From Candidatus Enterococcus murrayae (GTDB lineage Bacteria; Bacillota; Bacilli; Lactobacillales; Enterococcaceae): a stretch of DNA of 64,000 bases. The notes below the pieces were generated by a model. The model was not told where the DNA came from. It saw only the letters and a list, made by a program, of their open reading frames with translations, and ran no database searches. The stretch lies in NCBI RefSeq assembly GCF_017315985.1, contig NZ_JAFLVR010000070.1, positions 1 to 64,000 on the forward strand, in the 5' to 3' direction. Below, in pieces: positions 50,294 to 59,198 of the stretch (position 1 is its first letter; each line of letters begins with the position of its first letter). A program made the position numbers and the translations under genes.

Positions 50294-50803
50294 CTATTTT
50301 CCTAGTACCAATCGTCTAGTATAGACAGCTTGACCCGAATGCATCACGGCATCATCAATAGCCGAAATAATCCGTACTTGACGTGTGACTGGCGGATCCC
50401 AGTTCGTATCAATCACATCAGCAAGGCTGCCCTCATCGATTTTGTCTAGATACTGCTTCGTAAATTCAACACTGGCAGACAAGTAATCACGCACCAATTG
50501 ACGATCCGTTACAATAACTTTCGCTGCTTCTTCTGGTGTATGCCGATAATCTTCTGTATCATCTGGTAAATCTAAGGCAAATTTTTCTGACCATCCAGCA
50601 CTTGTCCATAAATATTCCGTTCCATTTAAATCAGAGATTTGCATGTCCAATTCACGCGCTGTATGCCACATCAGCCAAATTACCGATTTGATCAAAGGCG
50701 CCGGCATCTCATTCGCTTCTTCTGTCGTCATCTGAGCAAAGGTATCCTCAAATCGTTCTTGCGCACGATCCAGCATTTCCATTGCAAATTGTGTATTCTT
50801 CAT
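50294..50803 (-). CDS. DinB-family (DUF664) putative metal-dependent protein
   Basis: A 169-residue four-helix-bundle protein of the DinB/DUF664 group. The expected metal-site histidines are in LMWHTARELDMQI and AVMHSGQAVYTRRLVLG. Many relatives are thiol-dependent S-transferases (bacillithiol type) or have unknown roles. ATG at 50803 follows GGAGGG; a longer in-frame start has no support. It is transcribed after the 116-residue hypothetical gene with a 97-base gap. Function unknown. Confidence 0.85.
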   Translation of the reverse strand: MKNTQFAMEMLDRAQERFEDTFAQMTTEEANEMPAPLIKSVIWLMWHTARELDMQISDLNGTEYLWTSAGWSEKFALDLPDDTEDYRHTPEEAAKVIVTDRQLVRDYLSASVEFTKQYLDKIDEGSLADVIDTNWDPPVTRQVRIISAIDDAVMHSGQAVYTRRLVLGK

Positions 50804-50899
50804 CTTGTGAGCCCTCCAATTCTTATTGTTGTACTCCTTTTTCAAAAAAACGAACTTCATTTCTTCCTTCACTTTACTACGGTGATTTTTCGAGTGCAA

Positions 50900-51250
50900 C
50901 TATTCAGGAGCCGAATATAAGTAAACGAAATCATTCACCACTTGTTCGGCTTCGTCTATCTGGTCGAAGTGAAAATGTAATTTTTGTTCAGAAAAAGGAA
51001 CCACCAAATCATTTAGGTCGCGTTGCAGCTTAATTTTATTCTTTGGTAAGAAGCTATGGGTGAACTGATCCAAATCAATGTTTGGTTGAATCACCAGCGC
51101 TCCCGCCGAATAAAAAACTACAGGAATTCCATCAACAGTTTCTAACAATGTAAAATTCATCAACTCTTCTTCTGAAAGTTGAGAATCAATATACGCTTGT
51201 AAAATCAAAAATTGCTGCGCGTGGTTAAATACTTGTTTAAACTCATTCAT
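50900..51250 (-). CDS. Hypothetical protein next to CoA-disulfide-reductase-like gene
   Basis: A 116-residue protein I do not recognise. It is acidic, has no signal peptide or membrane segment, and contains an FHFDQIDEAEQ stretch. ATG at 51250 follows GAGGAG at seven bases, and its start lies only four bases after the flavoenzyme's stop codon, so the two are co-transcribed. It may be a partner of that enzyme. Confidence 0.65.
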   Translation of the reverse strand: MNEFKQVFNHAQQFLILQAYIDSQLSEEELMNFTLLETVDGIPVVFYSAGALVIQPNIDLDQFTHSFLPKNKIKLQRDLNDLVVPFSEQKLHFHFDQIDEAEQVVNDFVYLYSAPE

Positions 51251-51254
51251 CACG

Positions 51255-52868
51255 TTACTCCTCTATCAAAATCGCTGGAATCCCTAAACCAGCCAAAATA
51301 CGAGCCGAGGTATAGGTATTCAGACCTTTTCTAAAGGTAATATAAACTTTACGATCGCTCGGAATTTCGCCGATTCGATCACGCAGCTCATTCATCGGAA
51401 TATTCTTGGTTGCTTCGATGCTGCCAGACGTTGCTTTATTGGGTTCACGAATATCTAAAAAGAAGGCATTTTTAAGATCTTCTGCCGGAATATCCGCTGC
51501 CTTGATTGTTTCTACAACATTGGTCATTTGGTTGATTGCTACATATCCAGCAATATTCAATGGATCGCGTGTCGTTGAATACGGCGGCGAGTATGGCAGC
51601 TCCAAATCTGGCAAATCAAAAACAGTTAGATTTCCAGTAATCGCGACCGATAATTCTCCCATACGTTTGTCCACGCCTTTTTCTCCAACCGCTTGACCGC
51701 CTAAAATTTTCCCAGTTGCTGCATCGAAAATAATTTTAAGATTTAATCGCGTTGCTCCTGGGTAGAAATTCGCGTGATCAAATGGTGTCACAAATACTGA
51801 CTTATAATTCGTAATGCCAGCAGCCTTCAATGCGTGTTCAGTCATACCCGTATAGCTTGCGGTGTAATCAAAAATTTTCGCTACACCCGCACCGATATAG
51901 CCGCGATAGCGCATTGGCGTACCATTAATCATATCCGCCAACATATGACCTTGACGATTAGCCGCACTCGATAGCATGCTCGATGTGGCTAATCCTGTAA
52001 CCACACTCGTTGTCTTGATAATATCGCCAATCGCATAAATATCCGATACATTTGTTTCTAATTGATCATTGACGACGATTTGTCCGTCTTCAGACAATTC
52101 AATCCCTGCTGTTTTTGCCACTTCATTATTTGGCGCCACTCCTGTCGCAAAAATAATCATGTCTGGCTCAAGAGTCTTGCCATCAGATAAAAGTACTTCT
52201 TTACCCGCTTGGCGAATTTCTGCCACGTGACTATTCAAATGAATATGCAGCCCATTTTCGATCAACTTATCATAGATCAAATCGGCAATTTCCTCATCAT
52301 ATGGAAAAGCTACTTGCGGCAGCTGATCAACAAGTGTCACCTCCATTCCACGATGCTTAAAGTTTTCAGCCAATTCCAGTCCCATCACTCCGGCGCCTAA
52401 AACCAATACCTTTCTAGGCGCCTGTTCATCGATAAATGTTTTGATCTCAGCAGCATCTGTTACACTCCGCAATACAAATCCATTCTCTGCCTGTTCCGCT
52501 CCCTTGATCGGCGGCAAAGTCGGCCGCGCCCCTGCGGAAATAACTAATTTATCATAATCAGTCGTTGTTTCTTCGTCAGTCTTTATATCTTTGACGACTA
52601 GCTGCTTTTTATCTGGATCAATCGCCTGTACCTCGTGTGTCGTAAAGACATCGATATTGTTTTTCACCTTCAAAATTTCCGGTGTCCGTTCGATCAAAGA
52701 ATCTAAGTCTTCAATCACCCCGCCTAAATAATACGGCAGCGCACAGCTAGCGTAGGAAATATTCTCTCCACGTTCATAAATCACGATCTCGTGCTCTTCA
52801 TCCAAGCGACGCAACCGCGTGGCAAATGAAGGACCGCCTGCTACTCCGCCGATAACAACAATTTTCAT
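51255..52868 (-). CDS. CoA-disulfide reductase/NADH oxidase-like flavoprotein with C-terminal rhodanese domain
   Basis: A 537-residue FAD-dependent pyridine nucleotide-disulfide oxidoreductase. The FAD motif is VVIGGVAGGPSFA, the single redox cysteine Cys42 is in ISYASCALPYYLGG, the NAD(P)H motif is VLVLGAGVMGLELAE, and the second FAD contact is IYAIGDI. Residues 445-537 form a rhodanese-like domain (FLDIREPNKATSGSI), but the loop that normally holds the catalytic cysteine reads YITFRKGLNTY and has none. CoADR-rhodanese enzymes reduce CoA disulfide or persulfide. Here the rhodanese part is probably binding-only. GGGGAGC precedes the ATG. Confidence 0.88.
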   Translation of the reverse strand: MKIVVIGGVAGGPSFATRLRRLDEEHEIVIYERGENISYASCALPYYLGGVIEDLDSLIERTPEILKVKNNIDVFTTHEVQAIDPDKKQLVVKDIKTDEETTTDYDKLVISAGARPTLPPIKGAEQAENGFVLRSVTDAAEIKTFIDEQAPRKVLVLGAGVMGLELAENFKHRGMEVTLVDQLPQVAFPYDEEIADLIYDKLIENGLHIHLNSHVAEIRQAGKEVLLSDGKTLEPDMIIFATGVAPNNEVAKTAGIELSEDGQIVVNDQLETNVSDIYAIGDIIKTTSVVTGLATSSMLSSAANRQGHMLADMINGTPMRYRGYIGAGVAKIFDYTASYTGMTEHALKAAGITNYKSVFVTPFDHANFYPGATRLNLKIIFDAATGKILGGQAVGEKGVDKRMGELSVAITGNLTVFDLPDLELPYSPPYSTTRDPLNIAGYVAINQMTNVVETIKAADIPAEDLKNAFFLDIREPNKATSGSIEATKNIPMNELRDRIGEIPSDRKVYITFRKGLNTYTSARILAGLGIPAILIEE

Positions 52869-53051
52869 GGTAAGCTCCCCTTTTTATATTGAGTTCAAGC
52901 CTATTTTCAACGCGTGTCTCATTTTATTAGGTCCATCTTATATGCAATACGCCCAATTTTTAGACACTAAAATTAGAAGTATGACCTCTTTCTTGATAGT
53001 ACTATTTTTACAAAATACCAGCAAAGAATTGTTCTCCCAGAGATTTTTTAA

Positions 53052-53089
53052 ATAAAAAAGATCAATCACCTCATTCGATGATTGATCTT
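53052..53089 (-). terminator. Terminator of the membrane hypothetical gene
   Basis: A perfect stem pairs AAGATCAATCA with TGATTGATCTT around a 10-base loop, followed by six T on the minus strand. It abuts the stop codon at 53093. Confidence 0.85.
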
Positions 53090-53092
53090 CAA

Positions 53093-53509
53093 CTATTTTT
53101 TCTTTAGTTCCCTTAAACTTGTTGTTTTACCATTGCTTACTACTTTCAATTTCAATTGTTTACGACCCGTTCTGATTGCATGGTATTCGATTTTATTTCC
53201 ATCATCGGTCATTACGACTCGCTTTTTGTTTGAATTGACAGCAACTTTCGCATGTTTTAAAACAGTAGTACCGTTACATTTGATTATCCAGTCAGTAAAC
53301 TCAGCATTTTGTGCTTTGAACGAATAGCCGGTCGATTGGTTCGTCCAACCACCCTGGAGCCAAGCAGAATTATTGGGCATTACTCTGTTCACAATCGTCA
53401 AAAGCATTAGAACTGCAAGAAGCATTAATCCACTGGCAATTTGCTTTTTCCATTTGGACAAGTAATTCACAAGATTTTCTTTGATTTCTGAAATAGTTGA
53501 AATACTCAT
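53093..53509 (-). CDS. Hypothetical membrane-anchored protein
   Basis: A 138-residue protein not recognised by family. It has a cytosolic N-terminus of about 25 residues, one membrane helix (SGLMLLAVLMLLTIV) and an outside domain. That domain begins LQGGWTNQSTGYSF and has regular beta-strand-like alternation (EFTDWIIKC, RVVMTDDGNKIEYHAI). This WxxxxxxYxF layout recalls small extracytoplasmic beta-barrel domains. ATG at 53509 has only a distant GGAGG (13 bases), so the start is uncertain. Confidence 0.6.
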   Translation of the reverse strand: MSISTISEIKENLVNYLSKWKKQIASGLMLLAVLMLLTIVNRVMPNNSAWLQGGWTNQSTGYSFKAQNAEFTDWIIKCNGTTVLKHAKVAVNSNKKRVVMTDDGNKIEYHAIRTGRKQLKLKVVSNGKTTSLRELKKK

Positions 53510-53633
53510 CTTATGTATACCGCCTCCAATAATCGTATAATCATACATTTTCTCTAGATAGTGAAAATCGTAACATAATGCTTTTGAGTTTACAAATCCT
53601 TTTTAACCATTTTCATTTTTAAATATGAATAGA

Positions 53634-53666
53634 AAAGGATCAGTCATCTTCTCTAATGGCTGACCC
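53634..53666 (-). terminator. Terminator after C_GCAxxG_C_C gene
   Basis: On the minus strand GGGTCAGCCAT pairs imperfectly with ATGACTGATCC around a 7-base loop, followed by TTTTCT. One mismatch lies in the stem. Confidence 0.6.
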
Positions 53667-53674
53667 GCGTCTCA

Positions 53675-54061
53675 TTATTCAACTAAAGTGTCTTCAATAA
53701 TCGCTACAGCTGCTTGAACATAGTCAACACATGGCTTTCTACCTAGCAGCTTTGTGCAATACAATGAACCGCACTTTCCCTCAAACGCTTGTGTCATTTC
53801 AACTAAAAATCTTCCGGCCTCATCATCTTTACATTTAGCAGGATCAGCCCTGTCTGGCGTTCCTTTTAAATAATTAGCTACCATGTACGCACCGGCTAAT
53901 GCACCGCATAATCCTTGGTAATTCCCTCCGCCATAGTCGCTAGCAAGGCTGTTGGCATGATCCAGCCCTACTCCTATTTCTTTGCAATAGGCCCCTACGA
54001 TCGCTTGACAACAGTTACAGCCCGCTTGAAAATATGTCATTGCCTGCTCTTGATGATCCAT
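53675..54061 (-). CDS. C_GCAxxG_C_C family redox protein
   Basis: A 128-residue member of the C_GCAxxG_C_C family. The pattern is visible as FQAGCNCCQAIVGAYC, then QGLCGALAGAYM, then CKDD and CGSLYCTKLLG, giving many conserved cysteines. Such proteins are thought to bind metal or act in redox chemistry, but the function is not established. ATG at 54061 follows GGGAGAG; a longer GTG-started frame would include that site. It comes 27 bases after the acetyltransferase gene, probably in one transcript with the helicase. Confidence 0.88.
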   Translation of the reverse strand: MDHQEQAMTYFQAGCNCCQAIVGAYCKEIGVGLDHANSLASDYGGGNYQGLCGALAGAYMVANYLKGTPDRADPAKCKDDEAGRFLVEMTQAFEGKCGSLYCTKLLGRKPCVDYVQAAVAIIEDTLVE

Positions 54062-54088
54062 GCTCTCCCATCCCTTCGACACACTGAC

Positions 54089-54526
54089 TTAAATTCTTTT
54101 CACCAATGTAATACAAGGTACGCCATCTTCTTCATAAAGCTCCCCATCTCTGAGATAACCTAATTTTTCATAAAATACTGCCGCAGTCAATTCCGCATGA
54201 ATCCAAATCTGCTTAAACTCTTTCTCCAAGGCCAAATTCTCTAAAGCTCTGATTACTTGGCTACCCAAGTGTTTTCCTCGGTAGCCATCTATTGTCGCTA
54301 CACGGCCAATGCGTGCAATTCCAGCAGCTTCTGTTAGCAGGCGAGCGGTGGCAACTGGCAGTGAGCCGGCGAAAAGGACACAATAAACCGTATCAGCTGT
54401 ATCATTTTGATCAAACTCTTCTGACAATGCGAGAGCTCTTTCCAAAACAAAGACCTTCATACGAACATAGCAGCTGGCCGCTCGTAAATATTGCGCATTG
54501 CCTATCTCTAATCTTAAATCCAGCAT
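54089..54526 (-). CDS. GNAT-family N-acetyltransferase
   Basis: A 145-residue GNAT acetyltransferase. The acetyl-CoA binding motif is IGRVATIDGYRGKHLGSQVI, with LENLALEKEFKQIWIHAELT and AVFYEKLGYLRDGELYEEDG following; the last matches ElaA-like members. ATG at 54526 follows GAGGAGG; the longer in-frame ATG lacks this. It is placed 28 bases after the helicase gene. The substrate is unknown. Confidence 0.88.
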   Translation of the reverse strand: MLDLRLEIGNAQYLRAASCYVRMKVFVLERALALSEEFDQNDTADTVYCVLFAGSLPVATARLLTEAAGIARIGRVATIDGYRGKHLGSQVIRALENLALEKEFKQIWIHAELTAAVFYEKLGYLRDGELYEEDGVPCITLVKRI

Positions 54527-54554
54527 GAGTCCTCCTCGTTTCTTCATTATTATA

Positions 54555-56702
54555 CTATTTTTCTTGATACTCTTTAAGAGGCAGACCTGCCTCTTTTAGA
54601 AACGGCGAGGCAGCAGTCGTTTTATTATTGACTGTCTTAGGAAAGGTGACATAAAGGTTCTCTTTTGCACGCGTAATTGCAACATACATTAATCGCCGCT
54701 GCTCTTCTAACGTTGTTGGCGGAGCTGCCTCGCCTTTTGCTTTTTGCAAATCACAGTCAGCTTTTTTGACAGTATGGTGGTTTGGCAGCGCATCTTGATA
54801 AACACCTTTGACAAAAATATTTTTCTTTCCCAGTCCTTTGCTAGCATGGATCGACAATAAATAAACAGCATTCAATTTTTCCTGATTATAGTCATTCAAC
54901 CGTTTTTTCATCCCTTGATTTTGTTGACTGGTTTGTTGAAACGCCTCTAGAAGACCGGGCCAATCGCCTGCTGCGGATAATTCTTTCTGCAGCCAATCAG
55001 CTTCTTCATCACTCAAATCCTTTTTGAATTTTGGTGTCGTTAATAACGCAGCGGCAAACGCAGCAAGATCCAGTTGCTGCCGTTGATAAAACAAATAAAT
55101 TTGCTTAAAGAATTCCTTCGCCTGATCCTGGGATGCCTGCGAGAGCTTTCGTTCACTGATTAAAAAAGCGATGAGCTCGTTGATTTTGAATTTATTTTTG
55201 CTGAATAACTCCTCGCTGAATTTAGCGCTGACATCAAATTTGATATAGTGAAAAAAGGCATATTGTTGAATGATTTTTTTCAATGCCTCATTTTTCTGCT
55301 GCATGGATGTTGCTGACGCCAGCATTTCTAACTGCTGGAAAAGCGTTTTAAACAATGGTAGTCCAAAAATCCCTAACAAATCATCATTGGAGGGTGTGAC
55401 AAACGGGACGTTCTGCTTTTCTAATTGTTTCAACAATGAACGTAATTGTACACGTGTTGGAAATAAAACCATCGTATCGCGATAATCAGGGCTCCCGTCA
55501 GCTAGAGGTGTTTTCCGTGCCAGGCTTTGGATTTTCTGTCCAATCCAGGCGGCTTCAGCCTCGTCATCAGGAAAACCAATGCCATAGCAATCATGAACCG
55601 TCGTTGTTTTGTTGGCAGTCATAACTTTTTCTAACCGATCATGCGCATTGTAGTGAATCAATCGGTTTCCCGCCTCCACAATTGGTGCGTCTGAACGATA
55701 ATTGGTCATTAATTGCAAGGTGGTTTGTTGGTACTCTTGTTCAAATTCTTTGATATAACTAGGCTCTGCTCCACGAAAATAATAAATACTTTGATCATCA
55801 TCGCCAACAATGATCAGCTTACCTGAATTTATCTGCTCAGACTGTTTATCTGGCGGACAAATCAATGCGACGATTTGCTTTTGCAATGGATTGATATCTT
55901 GAAACTCGTCGATAAAAATGTAACGATATTTTTCCTGTAAAAAATGACGAGCTGATTCATCCTTTTCCAAGATCTGCTTTAAATTAAACAGCATGTCATC
56001 AAAATTGATAAACTGCTGAACTCTTTTCAACTTTTCTAATTCAGCTAAAAACTGCTGAAATACCTTACTCAATTGCTGATTTGGAAGAATCTCTTCTTTA
56101 TCAAAATATTTTGCAATAAAATTAACCATCTCTTGATCAGAATAACCCATATTTCTCCAGTAGCTAATCCGTGAAGCGATCGTTCGATCTTCAAATTTAT
56201 CAAAATTATATAACCGATATTTTTTGATCAATTGATTTATTGCTTGATAATAGTGCTCCTCATTGACCTCAGCTTCGATTCCCCACTGCTTCGCCGAGGG
56301 GATTTGGCGCACCAAATCATTATATTCTGCATTAAACCAGCTATGGAACGTTTGAACGTTGATCCGAGCATAGCCGCCTAAGTATTGATTGACACGTGCC
56401 TCCATTTCCATTTTCGCTTTGCGGGAAAAGGTACACATCATAATCGTCTTTGGGTCAACTGCTTTTTCTAGTACTAAATAGGCCGCTTTCGCGCAAATCG
56501 TCTGTGTCTTTCCACTTCCCGCACCAGCAATGATTCGTAAATGCGTCTGCATTGGAAAACGAATTGCCCTTAGTTGTTCTTCACTGAAAGAATGGCCACC
56601 ATTTTTAACGATCAATTGTTCCAGGGTATCTCTGTCTTGTGTTTCGTTTGTTTCTCGTTCAATTAAATCAGATTTTATGTAATTTGAAAGCTTCGTAAGC
56701 AT
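54555..56702 (-). CDS. UvrD/PcrA-like superfamily 1 DNA helicase
   Basis: A 715-residue SF1A helicase. Motifs appear in order: Q-motif region with LRAIRFPM, Walker A IAGAGSGKTQT, Ia MCTFSRKAKMEM, II IFIDEFQDINPLQ, III VGDDDQSIYYFRGA, IV MTNYRS, V LSIHASKGLGKKNIFV, VI YVAITRAKENLYVTF. It is related to PcrA but is shorter in the 2B region, and motif V has KGLG rather than the usual KGLE. It is probably an accessory repair helicase. ATG at 56702 has a GAAGGGA site at a long 13-base distance, so the start is slightly uncertain. Confidence 0.9.
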   Translation of the reverse strand: MLTKLSNYIKSDLIERETNETQDRDTLEQLIVKNGGHSFSEEQLRAIRFPMQTHLRIIAGAGSGKTQTICAKAAYLVLEKAVDPKTIMMCTFSRKAKMEMEARVNQYLGGYARINVQTFHSWFNAEYNDLVRQIPSAKQWGIEAEVNEEHYYQAINQLIKKYRLYNFDKFEDRTIASRISYWRNMGYSDQEMVNFIAKYFDKEEILPNQQLSKVFQQFLAELEKLKRVQQFINFDDMLFNLKQILEKDESARHFLQEKYRYIFIDEFQDINPLQKQIVALICPPDKQSEQINSGKLIIVGDDDQSIYYFRGAEPSYIKEFEQEYQQTTLQLMTNYRSDAPIVEAGNRLIHYNAHDRLEKVMTANKTTTVHDCYGIGFPDDEAEAAWIGQKIQSLARKTPLADGSPDYRDTMVLFPTRVQLRSLLKQLEKQNVPFVTPSNDDLLGIFGLPLFKTLFQQLEMLASATSMQQKNEALKKIIQQYAFFHYIKFDVSAKFSEELFSKNKFKINELIAFLISERKLSQASQDQAKEFFKQIYLFYQRQQLDLAAFAAALLTTPKFKKDLSDEEADWLQKELSAAGDWPGLLEAFQQTSQQNQGMKKRLNDYNQEKLNAVYLLSIHASKGLGKKNIFVKGVYQDALPNHHTVKKADCDLQKAKGEAAPPTTLEEQRRLMYVAITRAKENLYVTFPKTVNNKTTAASPFLKEAGLPLKEYQEK

Positions 56703-56779
56703 GAATAAACGATTCCCTTCTATGTAAAAAATCATACCTGTCCATTATAACGGAATCATTCATTTTTGATAGTAAATAA

Positions 56780-56809
56780 TAAAAAGACTCTCTCTAATTG
56801 AAAGAGTCC
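56780..56809 (-). terminator. Terminator of AraC/PocR regulator
   Basis: The stem pairs GACTCTCTC with GAAAGAGTC (one mismatch) around a 5-base loop, followed on the minus strand by TTTTT. Confidence 0.75.
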
Positions 56810-56833
56810 TATCTGATAGCTTTTACTCAACAG

Positions 56834-57850
56834 CTATTCTGTTCGCATTTTCTCTTTTCGATAATTCAATGGCGTAACGCCCGTAATTTTTTTAAAGCTT
56901 CGAACAAAATAACTGGGCTCAACAAACCCAAGTGCATCACTGATTTCACTAATCGCCCAATTTGTCGTTTCCAACAGTTGTTCTGCCCAATAAACTTTTA
57001 ACCTGCCATATATTTTACTGAACGGTTCACCAAACTCCGCCTTTAATAAACGGCTCAGGTAACTCGGCGAGACATTGGTCACAGCCGCCAAAGTTTTTAG
57101 ATCAATATGACGCTCTTTATTCTCAAACACTAGATCGATCGCTGGCTGCAGCAGCTTATTTTTGGCTAAATACACGCCGTTAGACTCTTGCAGACGGTTT
57201 TCTAACTTTGTATATTGGATATCTTTTTGTACGAACTCTAAATCTAACACATCCTCGTTAAATGATGTCTTCTGTTTTGAAAGACGTAAAGTTTGTTTAT
57301 ACGCTTTGATCAGATAATCCTTTTTGATCGCCTCACTAACGATGTATTCACTAATTTTCTCCAGCATTTCCGCTGATTTTTTCAAGTTCTCTTGACTAAA
57401 TCGCGGATAGTGATCGATCAACTCCTGATGTTGCTTTTTGAATGTTTTCAAATAGAGTTGATCCTCTAATTGCAACACTTGCTCCAACTCTTCCTGCCCT
57501 TCAGCTAATAAAATCTCCCCAGCCATAATAGCTCCTACATAGCGATTGTCAATCATAATGGGAATCGCCATATCGACAATATTAAAATGGCAGCGATAAA
57601 TAAATGGTTGCCCTGTTCGAACCGCTTCAAGCCCGCCTCGCGAATCACACTTTTCACAGTAAACAGAAAGCTCCGGATGATTACGAACCAATTGACAAAA
57701 CGGTTTCACTTCACTATGTCGCGTAATCGGTTTTCCTCGATAATCCACCAAAATAATAGCTAAATGCGTGGCGATCGCAATACTTTCTTGAACCGCCTCC
57801 CATTTGTTCAAATCCAAAACCTGTTCAATATCAAATTGTGTATTACTCAC
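56834..57850 (-). CDS. AraC-family regulator with PocR sensory domain
   Basis: A 338-residue regulator. The N-terminal PocR domain (about 5-160) has the cysteine pattern YCEKCDSRGG...YRCHFNIVDMAIPI and GAIMAGEILL. The C-terminal AraC domain has two helix-turn-helix units: LKTLAAVTNVSPSYLSRLLK and ISDALGFVEPSYFVRSFKK, then GVTPLNYR. PocR domains are thought to sense small alcohols such as propanediol. It is divergent from gldA-dhaMKL, so it probably activates glycerol use. The start is GTG at 57850, with GGAGAGGTG just upstream; longer ATG starts would include that site. Confidence 0.9.
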   Translation of the reverse strand: MSNTQFDIEQVLDLNKWEAVQESIAIATHLAIILVDYRGKPITRHSEVKPFCQLVRNHPELSVYCEKCDSRGGLEAVRTGQPFIYRCHFNIVDMAIPIMIDNRYVGAIMAGEILLAEGQEELEQVLQLEDQLYLKTFKKQHQELIDHYPRFSQENLKKSAEMLEKISEYIVSEAIKKDYLIKAYKQTLRLSKQKTSFNEDVLDLEFVQKDIQYTKLENRLQESNGVYLAKNKLLQPAIDLVFENKERHIDLKTLAAVTNVSPSYLSRLLKAEFGEPFSKIYGRLKVYWAEQLLETTNWAISEISDALGFVEPSYFVRSFKKITGVTPLNYRKEKMRTE

Positions 57851-57916
57851 ACGATCACCTCTCCATTGCATTATAGAACTTTCTTGTAAAATCACAAAAT
57901 AATCCTATTTAACAAA

Positions 57917-57960
57917 ATAGTTCAATTGATTTCTGAAAGAAAGCGGTAACATAGTTCAAT
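57917..57960. promoter_or_regulatory. Direct repeats, candidate AraC-regulator sites
   Basis: ATAGTTCAAT occurs at 57917-57926 and again at 57951-57960, 34 bases apart (about three helical turns), in the divergent region between the PocR-AraC gene and gldA. Direct repeats at helical spacing are typical of AraC-type activator sites. Confidence 0.5.
57937..57951. promoter_or_regulatory. Candidate cre site upstream of gldA
   Basis: AAGAAAGCGGTAACA fits the cre consensus WTGNAANCGNWNNCW at all but the second position. It lies between the two ATAGTTCAAT repeats, suggesting catabolite repression of glycerol use. Confidence 0.45.
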
Positions 57961-58020
57961 GCTTTTCCTGTGAGAACGCTTTATGATTACCTTGTACTTA
58001 AAACTAAGGAGGTTTCACCC

Positions 58021-59157
58021 ATGAGAAAAGCATTAATTTTACCAACTAAATACGTTCAAGGAGAAGACGAGTTACTAAACTTAGGCTATTTTGTTGCAAC
58101 ATTCGGTAAGAGCGCGTTGCTGATCGCCAATCCTGATGATGTCGAACGTGTCCGCCCGCAGCTTGATGCGACAGCGAAGAGATTCAACATTTCATTTGTT
58201 GAAGGCGGATTCAATGGCGAGGTGACCCGAGATGAGACCCAACGTTTGCAGGCGATCGCTAAAGAGAAGCAAACCGATTGTATTATTGGATTGGGCGGCG
58301 GAAAAGCAATTGATGCCTCAAAGGTCGTTGCTGAAGGCGAGCGATTGATCATCGTACCTACGATTGCAGCTCAAGACGCACCAACTTCACATTCGGCTGT
58401 ACTTTACCATGCTGATGGCTCTTTTGACGACTATGCTTATTTCAAGCAAAGCCCTAGCGTCGTGCTGGTAGATACTAAAGTCATCGCCAAAGCACCTACT
58501 CGATTCCTAGTTGCAGGTATGGGAGATGCATTATCCACCTATTTTGAAGCTCGTGCCACCCATAATTCCTATTCACGAGTAAATGCAAGCCTGCCAATGG
58601 GATCTCGTGAAGGGTTGACTCCTCCTGCCAGCGGTACTTATGCGGCATTAGCGATGGCTAAGCTTTGTTGGGAACACCTGCAAGAGGATGGGTTAAATGC
58701 AAAAATAGCCTGTGACGCTAACCTCGTAACAGAAGCATTAAATAAAATCGTAGAAACGAACATCTTGCTATCTGGTTTAGGTTTTGAAAGCGGCGGATTA
58801 GCTGCAGCTCATGCAATCCACAATGGGATGACTGTTCTTTCAGGAACTCATCATTACCTTCACGGAGAAAAAGTAGCCTTTGCGACTTTAGCACAGCTAG
58901 TTTTAGAAAACGCAGAAACAGCTGAAATAAATGCTGTGATGGATTTCATGGCAGCGATTGGCCTACCACTTACCTTAGCCGATCTTGGTGTCGAATCAAT
59001 CACCTTTGAAGAAGCCTTAGAAGTAGCCAAAATTGCTTCAATCTCAGAAGAATCGATTCATTCAATGCCGTTTCCAATTGTTGAAGAAGAAGTTGCCAAT
59101 GCCATCATCGTTGCTGATCGAATCGGCCAAGCCTACAAAGATGCTCATCAAAAATAA
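58021..59157 (+). CDS. gldA: Glycerol dehydrogenase, NAD-dependent
   Basis: A 378-residue iron-type family III alcohol dehydrogenase that oxidises glycerol to dihydroxyacetone. The NAD motif is IIGLGGGKAIDASK, and zinc ligands are the Asp in QDAPTSHSAV-region context, the His in GLAAAHAIHNGM and the His in SGTHHYLHGEKVAF. ATG at 58021 follows a strong AAGGAGG; a longer in-frame start 51 bases upstream has none. It is the first gene of a four-gene operon with the dihydroxyacetone kinase subunits, so its product feeds straight into DHA phosphorylation. Confidence 0.95.
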   Translation: MRKALILPTKYVQGEDELLNLGYFVATFGKSALLIANPDDVERVRPQLDATAKRFNISFVEGGFNGEVTRDETQRLQAIAKEKQTDCIIGLGGGKAIDASKVVAEGERLIIVPTIAAQDAPTSHSAVLYHADGSFDDYAYFKQSPSVVLVDTKVIAKAPTRFLVAGMGDALSTYFEARATHNSYSRVNASLPMGSREGLTPPASGTYAALAMAKLCWEHLQEDGLNAKIACDANLVTEALNKIVETNILLSGLGFESGGLAAAHAIHNGMTVLSGTHHYLHGEKVAFATLAQLVLENAETAEINAVMDFMAAIGLPLTLADLGVESITFEEALEVAKIASISEESIHSMPFPIVEEEVANAIIVADRIGQAYKDAHQK

Positions 59158-59198
59158 CCCATTTACAGATTGATCAAAAAAACGAAAGGAGCAGTTTG

